A DNA stretch of 55,783 nucleotides from an uncultured Bacteroides sp. (lineage in GTDB: Bacteria > Bacteroidota > Bacteroidia > Bacteroidales > Bacteroidaceae), in NCBI GenBank assembly GCA_946628545.1, contig CAMOWU010000009.1:1-55783 (forward strand). The letters run 5' to 3'. Below are positions 43,982 to 53,282 of the stretch, one piece after another. Each line of letters opens with the position of its first letter. The stretch's first letter is position 1. Position numbers and translations under genes: made by a program. The notes under the pieces were generated by a model, which worked only from the letters and a program-made list of their open reading frames with translations, was not told where the DNA came from and ran no database searches.

Positions 43982-44872
43982 ATGAAAGAAGATAAAAAGA
44001 CACGAGAAAAAGAATTGCATTTGGAAGAAAAAACAAATGTTGATCAATACAGACCACTTTTTCTTAGTGGCAAGAATTGCCCAAAATGTAATCAAATTGT
44101 TAATCAGGAATATGAACTATGTCCAAACTGTGGTTTCCGACTTCATTCATCACATTGTACTTTTTGTGGTGCACCTATGGAAAGCGATGACATGTTTTGC
44201 GGTGAATGCGGAGGAAGCGTAAAAGGGATACAATGTCCGACATGTGGCACATTAAGTTTTCGTTCATTTTGCCCAAGTTGCAACCAAGCGTTAGACGAAT
44301 TAGCATTTCAAGCGTTAGAAGAGGCGAAACAAGACCCTCTATATCAACGCATTTGCACCCTTGTTGAGGAAATTACTAAAGCACAGGATTCTGGGAATAT
44401 AAAAGAAGAAGAAGATCTTCCACCACATATCGCAAAGTTGATGGATAGATACCGCCAACTACAAAGCCAAACAGTCGAGAAAAAAGAGGACAATGAGCTC
44501 AAAGAAAGAAAACTACAGGAAATAGGAAGAGGAACTAACAATCAGAAGAATAGAACATACACATCAACCAAAGCTATACAACTAGAAGAATCGGGGAATG
44601 GAGATTTCGATTTATCAAAGGCAACAGAAGAACTCAATGCTTTATTAGCATCCATTGTTCCACCACCAGGCCTAACACCTCAGATGCAAAGAAACTATTA
44701 CTCCGCACGCAAAGTCGCCGTAATCCGTACGACTAAAGTGACAGAGACAATTGGCTGGATCTGCAATCTATGCGGATGTATTCACAGGATTCCAAGTGAA
44801 TGTTGCCGACCCGATTTAGGAGGCAGATGGATAATTGAAGAAAAAGAAATAACAACAAAAACTTATGAATGA
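43982..44872 (+). CDS. Triple zinc-ribbon protein of the phosphosignalling operon
   Basis: The 296-residue product has three consecutive zinc ribbons with CxxC knuckles at Cys33/36-47/50, Cys59/62-73/76 and Cys85/88-97/100, then a charged helical middle (about 105-190), and a C-terminal knuckle with Cys261, 264, 266, 274 and 275 (WICNLCGCIHRIPSECC). There is no signal peptide or membrane helix, so it is cytoplasmic. Ribbons of this double-zinc-ribbon kind commonly mediate protein contacts. Ribbons at the N-termini of the ATPase and FHA proteins in the same operon suggest a shared assembly mode. The stop overlaps the kinase start by 4 bp. Codon use is AT-rich. The specific function is unknown. 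Confidence 0.85.
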   Translation: MKEDKKTREKELHLEEKTNVDQYRPLFLSGKNCPKCNQIVNQEYELCPNCGFRLHSSHCTFCGAPMESDDMFCGECGGSVKGIQCPTCGTLSFRSFCPSCNQALDELAFQALEEAKQDPLYQRICTLVEEITKAQDSGNIKEEEDLPPHIAKLMDRYRQLQSQTVEKKEDNELKERKLQEIGRGTNNQKNRTYTSTKAIQLEESGNGDFDLSKATEELNALLASIVPPPGLTPQMQRNYYSARKVAVIRTTKVTETIGWICNLCGCIHRIPSECCRPDLGGRWIIEEKEITTKTYE

Positions 44873-47800
44873 TTATGGCTACAATCAGACCAACAAACAA
44901 CCATAACAATACCAGTGGAACTTCGAATAAAGGAACAGATGATTTGCTTGATACACAATCAAGTAGCAATCATTCTACCAATAATTCATCAACAATTAAA
45001 CCTTCTCTGCATAATAATCAGAACACCTCATCTACTGTAAAACCGAAAAACAACTCAAATTTAGACAAAACAGGGAAAACCATTCGACCAGAAACAAAAA
45101 AAGGACATGATGAATCAAACACAGTACGTCCTCATACAAACAACAATGCCAATCAATCTTCTAAAAGCTCTACAGACCCTACTATTGATGCAACATTGTA
45201 TCAACAACGAAAGTTCTATAAAATAAAAGGGGAAGAGTATCGTGTTATTAAAAGCTTATCTCTTACAAATGGTCAAGCCCAAGTCTTTCTTGTGGAGAGT
45301 CCATCAGAACAGAAATATGTATTAAAACTATATTTCGAGGAGGACATTCCAAGTTCTAACATTCTTGATAAAGTCAAAAATTGTAATGGAACGAAAGTCT
45401 TTTTCCATTTATGTGATCACGGGAAATTTGAAGACCGTTATTATGAGTTAATGCATTATTATGATGGAGATACACTTGAGCACACCGATGTTCGCAAAAA
45501 TTTGAAAGCTATTATTCCACTGATTAGGGACATGGCAATATCGATAGATTTTTGCCATCAATTAGGTTTTATCCATCGCGATATTAAGCCTGAGAACTTT
45601 ATATTCGAATCAAAAGGGAGCAATCACATTCTATTAGGCGATTTTGGAATAGCTGTTGAGTGTGATGAAAATGGCGAATGCAATGCGGATATGTCCAGAA
45701 CTAAGATATACGCAGCACCAGAGGTTTATCTGAACACAGGAGATGGCATTGCAAGATTCAGTACAAAAAGTGACTTCTATTCACTTGGAATGGTAATCAT
45801 ATTCTTATGGCAAGGTAGAGAAGAATTCACTCATTTTGAAAAGGAAAATGAATTACAGCTTGCAACTTTGAAAAATTACGGAACATTTCCGATTCCTCAT
45901 GATATGCCAGTTAAACTTAAGTCTTTAGTTGGAGCCTTGCTAGAACCCAACCCATCCGTGCGAGCAGGATTCAAAGAGATAGAAAATTGGCTTAATGACG
46001 ACCCTCTTAAAGAGGGGACAGAAGCATCAAGGGATGAACAAAATAAAAGTCCTTTCACAGTCGTATTCAATGGTGAAAAGAATCTTGTTGCACATTCACC
46101 AGAAGAATTGGCAAGATTTATGTATGACGATAAGATATTATCAGAAGATTATTTATATAGAAAGAAGGTTCAAGGATGGCTAGACGATAATAATCGGCCA
46201 GAATTAGCCATTGAGATGGAAAAAATAACAGAAGACAAGTATCCACACAATCAAAGAGCTGGATTATTAGCGGCTTGCTATATACTTGATCCTTCTATTC
46301 CATTTGATGATATCAATCACGAACCATGTCGCAAATCCTCAGAAATCGCCAACAGTATCCTATCTCATTTTGACACCTATCTTGCTCAACTATCACAATC
46401 TCTTGACAATAGCCTTACAGTATTTTTACGAACTCACGGACTTGAAAGTGCTTTTAATGATTTCAAAAAAGAGTTTGAAAAAAATCGAAGATTAGGACTA
46501 CTATATTTAGCCTATCGACTAGATGCGAATCAACCTTGGCAAATAATAGATAACCATGGGCAATCGTTTTGTTTCAACCACGAAGACGAGATTCTAAATT
46601 GGGTTTCAGATCATAATTATTCGAACATGTCGGCTTCGGATTTGGTCAGTAAAGCCTTCCAATTATGGGTTAGTCATAGGAACACGATTACCGCAGCAGC
46701 TATTAATCCCCTTATGAAATATCAAGGCAACATGGACTATGCCGAAGGTGTTCTATACCGCCTTAACCCCAAAGTAGGCCTTTTCTTTGTTCTTGATGAG
46801 AAATCAGAGGATTACATTCTATCTCTTGAACAAATAGGAAGATGGATTAACGAGAATCTTGTAACATCCATCAATTTAGCCCCTCAAAAAGACAAGAAAT
46901 CAGACAATAATCTAAATAATGTTAAGTTAATTTCCCAAGGAAAATTAACTTCTTTATATCATTTCCTCAGTTCAAAAGGTAAAGAATATGAGAAATGGAT
47001 TGACATTATTAAATATGATCTAGATTTCAATTCCGATGATAATAAGAAAAAAGCCGGCCCTTACAATTACTATATTGCCATGTTCAAAATTATCAAAGGA
47101 ATGGGGGAAAAGGCATTTTATACATTTAAAAGTGGAAAAACCATTGATGACCCCTCTCAATTATCGGATGTTCCTAAGGCAGATATAAATGATGCGTTAG
47201 AAAGAACTGGAGAACCTTTAATCTCATGGATTTCTGTATTTTTTCAAGAAGATCCATTCTTAGACAAAAAAGAAAAATACGCGTTTGAGAAACGTACGGT
47301 GGACTTTATGAACTTTCTTATCTCACAGAAGTTCATCACAGAGAATGTAAAACAATACGTAGAAGCTAAGCAATCTGTGCAATCTCTTGCTAGCAAACTC
47401 CAGAAATTGTTGTCTTTTGTTAAGACAAGTAGGTTTATTGTCGCATTTATATCATTACTACCTATATGCATAATTGGCATCCTTTTGATTTATAAATGGG
47501 AATTACACTCCAACGATTTCGATTACAACACGATAGTTTTTACTATTTTCATCATAATGACAATACTAGGATTGATTACGGGAATTGGAGACGATAATAT
47601 CGTAGGCGGTATTGCACTAGTTGGGTGTTTTGGCACTATTATTGCATCACTTATCATCTGTGGTATATGCTATTATCTTCCTTTTATAATCCCTTATATA
47701 GCTGGAATTTGTGTTTTTATGATAGGTTATTCAATTTATAAAAGCACTATCGGTCACAGTGTATTAAAGAAAAATGCTATAAAACTATTAAATCCAGATT

Positions 47801-48429
47801 TTGAGCATCTGGAACTTGAACCTTTGCACGAGGCGTATCATCCTAATGTAAATGGTTTTGACTCAAGCATATACGATGACAGCAAAACTTATCAAAATGA
47901 ATTAACGACACTCAGGAATAGGATGTGGTCGATAGCCATTCCAATAGGGGTCATAGCTATCATTTGCTTAGCGGCATATAAGAATCCAAACAATAAAGTA
48001 TGGTCATATATCAAGAAAAATACAGTAGAACGACTGATTAATAAAGATGAACAGACGGATCAAGAACAAATACAGGTCACCAATGAACCTTCTGAAATAC
48101 CAGACTTCAGTAATGGTTTGTATGGAACATGGTATGGGACTTTTCAAGGAACAGAGACACGAATCAAATTTCAGAAAACATCAAATCCAAAAGAATTTGA
48201 CATGATATTAGGAGATCACATTTTCTCTGGTGTATTTGATTATAATAAAAAAAGATTCTCATTTAATAAATATAAAGACTTAGGTTCTGGTTTATCTATA
48301 ACAAATACAAAGAAAAACTCAAAGAACATATCAGGTTCATTACAATTGAAAGAAGACAAATTGTACGGTAAAGTTAAAGTAAAGCAATTAGGTTCTTACG
48401 AAATTGACATTCAGTTCACTCCCTATTAA
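44869..48429 (+). CDS. Membrane-bound Ser/Thr protein kinase with a TIRP-motif tail
   Basis: The 1186-residue product has four parts. Residues 1-110 are disordered, Asn/Ser/Thr-rich, with T-[IV]-[RK]-P at Thr5, 42, 56, 71 and 85. A eukaryotic-like kinase domain (about 115-390) has Lys153, HRDIKPEN (Asp238), DFG (Asp258) and APE (Glu285); the glycine loop is poor (LTNGQAQ). A helical region covers about 390-850. Then come about four to five membrane helices (about 850-960 and 1019-1038) and a ~120-residue extracytoplasmic C-terminal beta domain (GTWYGTFQGTETRIKF). It is probably an inner-membrane kinase that senses envelope state or anchors the complex. The start overlaps the previous gene (ATGA); Met3 is an alternative. 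Confidence 0.92.
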   Translation: MIMATIRPTNNHNNTSGTSNKGTDDLLDTQSSSNHSTNNSSTIKPSLHNNQNTSSTVKPKNNSNLDKTGKTIRPETKKGHDESNTVRPHTNNNANQSSKSSTDPTIDATLYQQRKFYKIKGEEYRVIKSLSLTNGQAQVFLVESPSEQKYVLKLYFEEDIPSSNILDKVKNCNGTKVFFHLCDHGKFEDRYYELMHYYDGDTLEHTDVRKNLKAIIPLIRDMAISIDFCHQLGFIHRDIKPENFIFESKGSNHILLGDFGIAVECDENGECNADMSRTKIYAAPEVYLNTGDGIARFSTKSDFYSLGMVIIFLWQGREEFTHFEKENELQLATLKNYGTFPIPHDMPVKLKSLVGALLEPNPSVRAGFKEIENWLNDDPLKEGTEASRDEQNKSPFTVVFNGEKNLVAHSPEELARFMYDDKILSEDYLYRKKVQGWLDDNNRPELAIEMEKITEDKYPHNQRAGLLAACYILDPSIPFDDINHEPCRKSSEIANSILSHFDTYLAQLSQSLDNSLTVFLRTHGLESAFNDFKKEFEKNRRLGLLYLAYRLDANQPWQIIDNHGQSFCFNHEDEILNWVSDHNYSNMSASDLVSKAFQLWVSHRNTITAAAINPLMKYQGNMDYAEGVLYRLNPKVGLFFVLDEKSEDYILSLEQIGRWINENLVTSINLAPQKDKKSDNNLNNVKLISQGKLTSLYHFLSSKGKEYEKWIDIIKYDLDFNSDDNKKKAGPYNYYIAMFKIIKGMGEKAFYTFKSGKTIDDPSQLSDVPKADINDALERTGEPLISWISVFFQEDPFLDKKEKYAFEKRTVDFMNFLISQKFITENVKQYVEAKQSVQSLASKLQKLLSFVKTSRFIVAFISLLPICIIGILLIYKWELHSNDFDYNTIVFTIFIIMTILGLITGIGDDNIVGGIALVGCFGTIIASLIICGICYYLPFIIPYIAGICVFMIGYSIYKSTIGHSVLKKNAIKLLNPDFEHLELEPLHEAYHPNVNGFDSSIYDDSKTYQNELTTLRNRMWSIAIPIGVIAIICLAAYKNPNNKVWSYIKKNTVERLINKDEQTDQEQIQVTNEPSEIPDFSNGLYGTWYGTFQGTETRIKFQKTSNPKEFDMILGDHIFSGVFDYNKKRFSFNKYKDLGSGLSITNTKKNSKNISGSLQLKEDKLYGKVKVKQLGSYEIDIQFTPY

Positions 48430-48484
48430 ATGACAATGATATATAAGATATAACACATATACATATCTAACACTTTTAGACTAC

Positions 48485-51400
48485 ATGGAAAAAGAGAAAG
48501 TTTGTGAGAGATGCGGAACGGCAAACCGCAAGGAAGCAATTTACTGCAAGATGTGCGGAGAGCAACTCGTAATAGACAGCCAAAACGAGCTACCAGACTC
48601 TATCGATTCTTTTATGCCAGAAATAATAGGACACAAACAGGTCAAGAAACTTGTAAAGGAAATCATAGAAAAACACCTAAATCAAAGGAAAAGGGGGATC
48701 AAAAAGATTCGCAACAACGACCTAATATTAACAGGAAACTCAGGTACAGGAAAGACACTTATCGTGAATTCGATATCACGAGTTCTTAAAGAAAACGGTA
48801 TCCTCACCAAAGAGAGGCCTATAATTCTCAACGCAGTCACAGGGCTTCAACAATATTTGAACGAAGCGGATAAGCATTTGAATGAATTAAACGGTGCTTT
48901 ATTGTGTGTGGATTCATTCCAAGGTTTGGCACAAAGAGCTGCTACTAATGGAAGTGCACTAACAGAAATAGAGCGTCTGTTCGAGGTTAAAAAACACATA
49001 GAAGATAGTGGTGGCTATCTAATGATTGTATTATGTGGTATCGACAATGGAGCTATTTCTACATATTTGAACAATAATTCCAATATCAAAGCAAACTTCA
49101 AACACATAATTGAATTATCGGACTATTCTGTAGATGAATTAGTTGAACTGACCACATTCTTTATAGGAGAAGTATACAAAATGGACGTTGAGCCTGAAGC
49201 GAAAGAAAAAATACGGAGAATCTACAAACAATTGTTCAGAGACAAAGACGGAAGTCTCCAACAAAACGGAAAATATGTATCACGTTTTGCACAAGATATT
49301 TTCGACAAAACTCAACAACGAGATGACACGACATCAGTCGTTACTCAAGAAGATGTTGAAGGAAAGGAATATATCAAAAAGACATTCGAAGAAGCTATCG
49401 CAGAACTGGATAACTATGTCGGCATAGATGACATTAGAGAAGAAATAAAAAGTATTGGCTATAGTATTCAAATCGCGTCAGAAGATGGCATTCCCTATGA
49501 ATTAAACAACCACTATCTGTTTCTTGGCAATCCTGGGACAGGTAAAACCACTATCGCCAGAGTATTGTCGAATGTGTTCACCGCCCTTGAAGCACTTCCA
49601 AGTGGACATATCATAGAAGTTGGCAGATCACAGATAGTTGCGTCATATGTAGGCGAGACAGCAAAGAATGTGACAAACATTGTACGAAAGGCTATGGGTG
49701 GAATCCTATTCATCGATGAAGCCTACACTTTGATTCAAGGCGATAATGACAATTTTGGAAAAGAAGCGGTGGATACGCTTCTAGCACTTATGGAAAACCA
49801 TAGAGGTAAATTTATTGTCATTGCAGCTGGATATGAAAATGAAATGAGAAAATTTGTCGAATCAAACCCAGGATTGAGTTCAAGGTTTAATAAAACTATT
49901 CATTTCAGGGACTATAAGCCCGAGGAATTGGCTCAGATTTTCATGAACATGTGTTCGAATCATAATCCGCAATATGAAATTGACCCAGAATACGAACCTC
50001 AACTTTTAGCATATTTCAAATCCATCTATAATCAGAAAACCGAAAACTTTGCTAACGCCCGAACTGTCAGGAATGTTTTTGAAAATGCAATAGAACGACA
50101 TAACAGACGCATTAATGAAATGAGAGAAAAAGGAATAGATATTAAAGAAATAAAAAATGTATTCTCAAAAGAGGATATAGTTGGTGACGGTTCTGGCGAA
50201 TTGACAGTGGAGCAGGCCATGGCACAACTCGATGAATTGATTGGCATGGAGGAAGTGAAGAATAGAATTAAGATGTTAAAAAACACCCTTGAGGTTGAAC
50301 GTGTAAAAATTGAGCGTGGTCTTATGGATCCAAAGAACACAGCTCAGCACATTGTCATTACAGGAAATCCAGGAACAGGCAAAACCACTGTTGCAAAATT
50401 GCTTGGCAACATCTTCCATGCTATAGGATTGCTCCCAACCAATAAAGTGGTAGAAAAAGAAGCGAAAAACCTCAAAAGTCCCTACGTCAATGGGACGGGA
50501 ATATTGATGAATGAAGCTGTGGACGAGGCTATGGGAGGCATATTGTTCATCGATGAGGCTTATATGCTCATGAGTATTGACGCGAATGGACAAGGAGACC
50601 AAACAGGCAAGGAGGCAGTGGGCGCCCTAATCACACGAATGACAAACGATGCGGGTAAGTTCATACTGATTATGGCAGGATATCCAAAAGACATGGATGA
50701 ATTTGTAGATAAAGCTAATCCTGGATTCAGACGCCGCTTTAGAGATTTTATTCACATCAACGATTACACAGCTGATGAACTATACCAAATCTTTCTGCTG
50801 AAATCCAACAAGCGTAAATACCATCTGACAACAGAAGCTGACCAAAGGTTAAAGATCAAGATTGAGCAGATGGTAAACACAAAAAGTGAAAATTTTGGAA
50901 ATGCAGGGGAAATTGACAAATTGCTCACTGATGTCGAAGAACGTCAATCAACAAGACTCTCGAAAATGATGAAATCAAATCCTCATATTGACAATTCTGC
51001 ACTCCAATATATAGAAGCTGAGGATATTCCTGTTGAAATGCCTAAGGAAGTTAACCCCTCTGTCATTATGAAGAAACTTGATGGTTTTGTAGGTCTTGGA
51101 ACTGTTAAACAAGAACTAAGGAACTTGGTGAATACCATTAATCTGAATAAAAAACTCGCTGATTTAGAGGGGAAACCAACAGACAAGGTTCTAGACCACT
51201 ATGTATTCAAAGGCAACCCGGGAACGGGAAAAACCACTATCGCAAAGATGATGGCAGAAATATTATTCACAATGGGATTGCTACCTACAAGCAAGGTTGT
51301 AGAAGTAGGACGAGATAATCTTGTTGCTGGCTTTGTTGGACAGACTGCACCAAAGGTTAAGCGAGTTGTAGAGAGCGCACTGGGTGGAGTGCTCTTCATC

Positions 51401-51886
51401 GATGAAGCATACTCACTCATGCAAGGCCCGAATGACACTTTCGGGAGGGAGGCCATCGATACACTTGTCCCTTTGCTCCTTACACATAAAAATAAATTTA
51501 TATGCATAGTCGCGGGATATTCTGCCGACATGGAAAATCTACTGAATAATAATTCGGGACTAAAAAGCAGATTCAGGAAGACAATTATTTTTGAAGACTA
51601 TAAGCCAGAGGAATTGGCTCAGATATTCATGAATAGTGTCAAAAACTCACCGTTCTCAATAACAGAAGAAGCAAGGTCTGAGGTACTTGAGTATTTCAGA
51701 GAGATTTATTCTCATCGAGACAAGAACTTCGGTAATGCGAGAACTGCAGGTAATTTCTTTGAAAATGTAAAGACTGCTCACAGCAATCGAGTTGCAAACA
51801 ACGATCTAAATAATAAACAATTAGAAACCGAACTCCTCAGAGAACTAACCAAAGAGGATATTATCAATGCTAAACAAATTCAATAA
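48485..51886 (+). CDS. Four-module AAA+ ATPase (one degenerate plus three CbxX/CfxQ-like) with an N-terminal zinc ribbon
   Basis: The 1133-residue product starts with a zinc ribbon (Cys7, 10, 21, 24). Four P-loop modules follow with Walker A at 84-91 (GNSGTGKT), 348 (GNPGTGKTT), 627 and 910, spaced about 265-285 residues. Modules 2-4 have FIDEAY Walker B and the CbbX/SpoVK/EccA look. Module 1 reads CVDS in place of DE and is probably inactive. Modules 2 and 4 keep the pore-loop type YVGETA/FVGQTA; module 3 has YVNGTG. CbxX/CfxQ relatives remodel bound proteins (red-type Rubisco activase CbbX) or serve type VII secretion (EccA). Three such modules in one chain could form an intramolecular partial ring. 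No target is evident. Confidence 0.92.
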   Translation: MEKEKVCERCGTANRKEAIYCKMCGEQLVIDSQNELPDSIDSFMPEIIGHKQVKKLVKEIIEKHLNQRKRGIKKIRNNDLILTGNSGTGKTLIVNSISRVLKENGILTKERPIILNAVTGLQQYLNEADKHLNELNGALLCVDSFQGLAQRAATNGSALTEIERLFEVKKHIEDSGGYLMIVLCGIDNGAISTYLNNNSNIKANFKHIIELSDYSVDELVELTTFFIGEVYKMDVEPEAKEKIRRIYKQLFRDKDGSLQQNGKYVSRFAQDIFDKTQQRDDTTSVVTQEDVEGKEYIKKTFEEAIAELDNYVGIDDIREEIKSIGYSIQIASEDGIPYELNNHYLFLGNPGTGKTTIARVLSNVFTALEALPSGHIIEVGRSQIVASYVGETAKNVTNIVRKAMGGILFIDEAYTLIQGDNDNFGKEAVDTLLALMENHRGKFIVIAAGYENEMRKFVESNPGLSSRFNKTIHFRDYKPEELAQIFMNMCSNHNPQYEIDPEYEPQLLAYFKSIYNQKTENFANARTVRNVFENAIERHNRRINEMREKGIDIKEIKNVFSKEDIVGDGSGELTVEQAMAQLDELIGMEEVKNRIKMLKNTLEVERVKIERGLMDPKNTAQHIVITGNPGTGKTTVAKLLGNIFHAIGLLPTNKVVEKEAKNLKSPYVNGTGILMNEAVDEAMGGILFIDEAYMLMSIDANGQGDQTGKEAVGALITRMTNDAGKFILIMAGYPKDMDEFVDKANPGFRRRFRDFIHINDYTADELYQIFLLKSNKRKYHLTTEADQRLKIKIEQMVNTKSENFGNAGEIDKLLTDVEERQSTRLSKMMKSNPHIDNSALQYIEAEDIPVEMPKEVNPSVIMKKLDGFVGLGTVKQELRNLVNTINLNKKLADLEGKPTDKVLDHYVFKGNPGTGKTTIAKMMAEILFTMGLLPTSKVVEVGRDNLVAGFVGQTAPKVKRVVESALGGVLFIDEAYSLMQGPNDTFGREAIDTLVPLLLTHKNKFICIVAGYSADMENLLNNNSGLKSRFRKTIIFEDYKPEELAQIFMNSVKNSPFSITEEARSEVLEYFREIYSHRDKNFGNARTAGNFFENVKTAHSNRVANNDLNNKQLETELLRELTKEDIINAKQIQ

Positions 51887-51889
51887 GAC

Positions 51890-52498
51890 ATGGACATAAA
51901 ACTTACACTTTGCCCTTTCTGCAAGAAACTCATTCCTGAGGATTGCGTGTACTGTGACATGTGTGGGAATAAACTACGCCGATGCATGACTTGCGGCACT
52001 TTCTCAAAATCAAAAAGATGTGTGAAATGTGGACAACCGACAGAAGAGTTTGATAGTAAAGCATCAGAATCTGACATAAAGAATATTAGACCCGTAAATA
52101 AAGCAGAAGAAATACAGAGTAATCAATATTCATCAGAAGCAAATATATCAACAAACAAACCTACAGGTGTCAACGCGACAATAAGACCCTCTATTTCGAA
52201 AAAAACTTCAATTCCCGGTCATTTGGTGTGCACTTCTAAAAACATGAGGCTTGGGCTTGGTGATGATGCTATTATAGGAAGAAACGGTAGTTATGGAGAC
52301 GCATTTCAGGAATTTCCCTCAATATCTAGGGAACATGCAAAACTATTGAAGGGTGATATTGATTGGCTGATTGAAGATATTGGATCGAGTTGGGGAACAT
52401 TTCTGAACAATAAAGAACTCGAAAAAAACAAGCCTACTCCCATAAAGGTTGGTGATACCTTGAGATTTGCCGATATTGAATTTAAAGTCACAGAATAA
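51890..52498 (+). CDS. Zinc-ribbon plus FHA domain protein
   Basis: The 202-residue product has an N-terminal double ribbon (Cys8/11, 19/22/25, 32/35, 44/47), a linker with NIRP (65-68) and TIRP (Thr97), and a C-terminal FHA domain (about 112-200) with the phosphothreonine-binding residues: IIGRNGSYG, SISREHA and WGTFLNN. It should read phospho-threonines written by the adjacent kinase and recruit the AAA+ protein or zinc-ribbon partner. The start is only 3 nt after the ATPase stop. Its own TIRP site resembles those in the kinase tail, so it may itself be phosphorylated, allowing FHA-to-tail or intermolecular binding. Confidence 0.93.
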   Translation: MDIKLTLCPFCKKLIPEDCVYCDMCGNKLRRCMTCGTFSKSKRCVKCGQPTEEFDSKASESDIKNIRPVNKAEEIQSNQYSSEANISTNKPTGVNATIRPSISKKTSIPGHLVCTSKNMRLGLGDDAIIGRNGSYGDAFQEFPSISREHAKLLKGDIDWLIEDIGSSWGTFLNNKELEKNKPTPIKVGDTLRFADIEFKVTE

Positions 52499-52517
52499 TA
52501 TATAAGTCTTTAACAGA

Positions 52518-53282
52518 ATGCAAATATTATTGAAAATATCCTTAAATAGTGATATTGGGTGTACACGAACGAACAATGAGGACATGATTCTCATTTCAGG
52601 TGAGAAATATAGAGATTGTTCTGATGAATTTCAAAGCTTTGTTGAAGACAAAGGCAGGTTCATAGCTGCAGTAGCAGATGGAATGGGTGGACACAATGCT
52701 GGTGAAGTCGCAAGTGAAATGGCTCTTGATTTGATTGACAACTTCTCAGTAAGAATTCCTCAAAATCTTAGTGACAACGACTTTCGCAATCTGCTTGATA
52801 ATGAGATAGTAAAAATACACGATCAAATTATCTCATCTGGTAGAATAAACACTCAATGCCTTGACATGGGCACCACATTAGTGGCTTGGTTAACTTACGA
52901 GAACAGAATATACCTTGTCAATATAGGCGACAGCAGAGGGTATAGATTACGAAAAGGCATTTTATGCCAACTTACAAAAGATCACTCGGAACAAAATAGA
53001 CTGAACGATCATACCATACCTTCTAACTTAATCTATAACTGCCTTGGAGGTGGAGGAGGAACTGTTTTTGCTGATGTGAAAGAAATAACAAACAAAGTAT
53101 TCGAAGGGGATGTTTTTCTTTTATGCAGTGACGGTGTTTCAGACTATCTCAATGACGAAGAAATAGAAAAAGAACTAATTCGTCATTGTCATGCGACAAC
53201 ACTTATTGATGCTGTAAAAAAGAAAGGTGGTCCTGACAATATAAGTGCAATCGTAATATCCATAAAAAAAATGATAATATGA
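52518..53282 (+). CDS. PP2C-family Ser/Thr phosphatase
   Basis: This metal-dependent phosphatase is expected to reverse the operon kinase. The 254-residue product has the PPM metal-site motifs in order: TNNEDM (Asp22), VADGMGGHNAGEVAS (Asp54), MGTTLVAWL, IGDSRGYR, CSDGVSDYL, and GGPDNISAIV near the C-terminus. It is a single soluble domain of standard length, without membrane segments. It starts 19 bp after the FHA gene and overlaps the following coiled-coil gene by 4 bp, so its output is coupled to both. Confidence 0.94.
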   Translation: MQILLKISLNSDIGCTRTNNEDMILISGEKYRDCSDEFQSFVEDKGRFIAAVADGMGGHNAGEVASEMALDLIDNFSVRIPQNLSDNDFRNLLDNEIVKIHDQIISSGRINTQCLDMGTTLVAWLTYENRIYLVNIGDSRGYRLRKGILCQLTKDHSEQNRLNDHTIPSNLIYNCLGGGGGTVFADVKEITNKVFEGDVFLLCSDGVSDYLNDEEIEKELIRHCHATTLIDAVKKKGGPDNISAIVISIKKMII

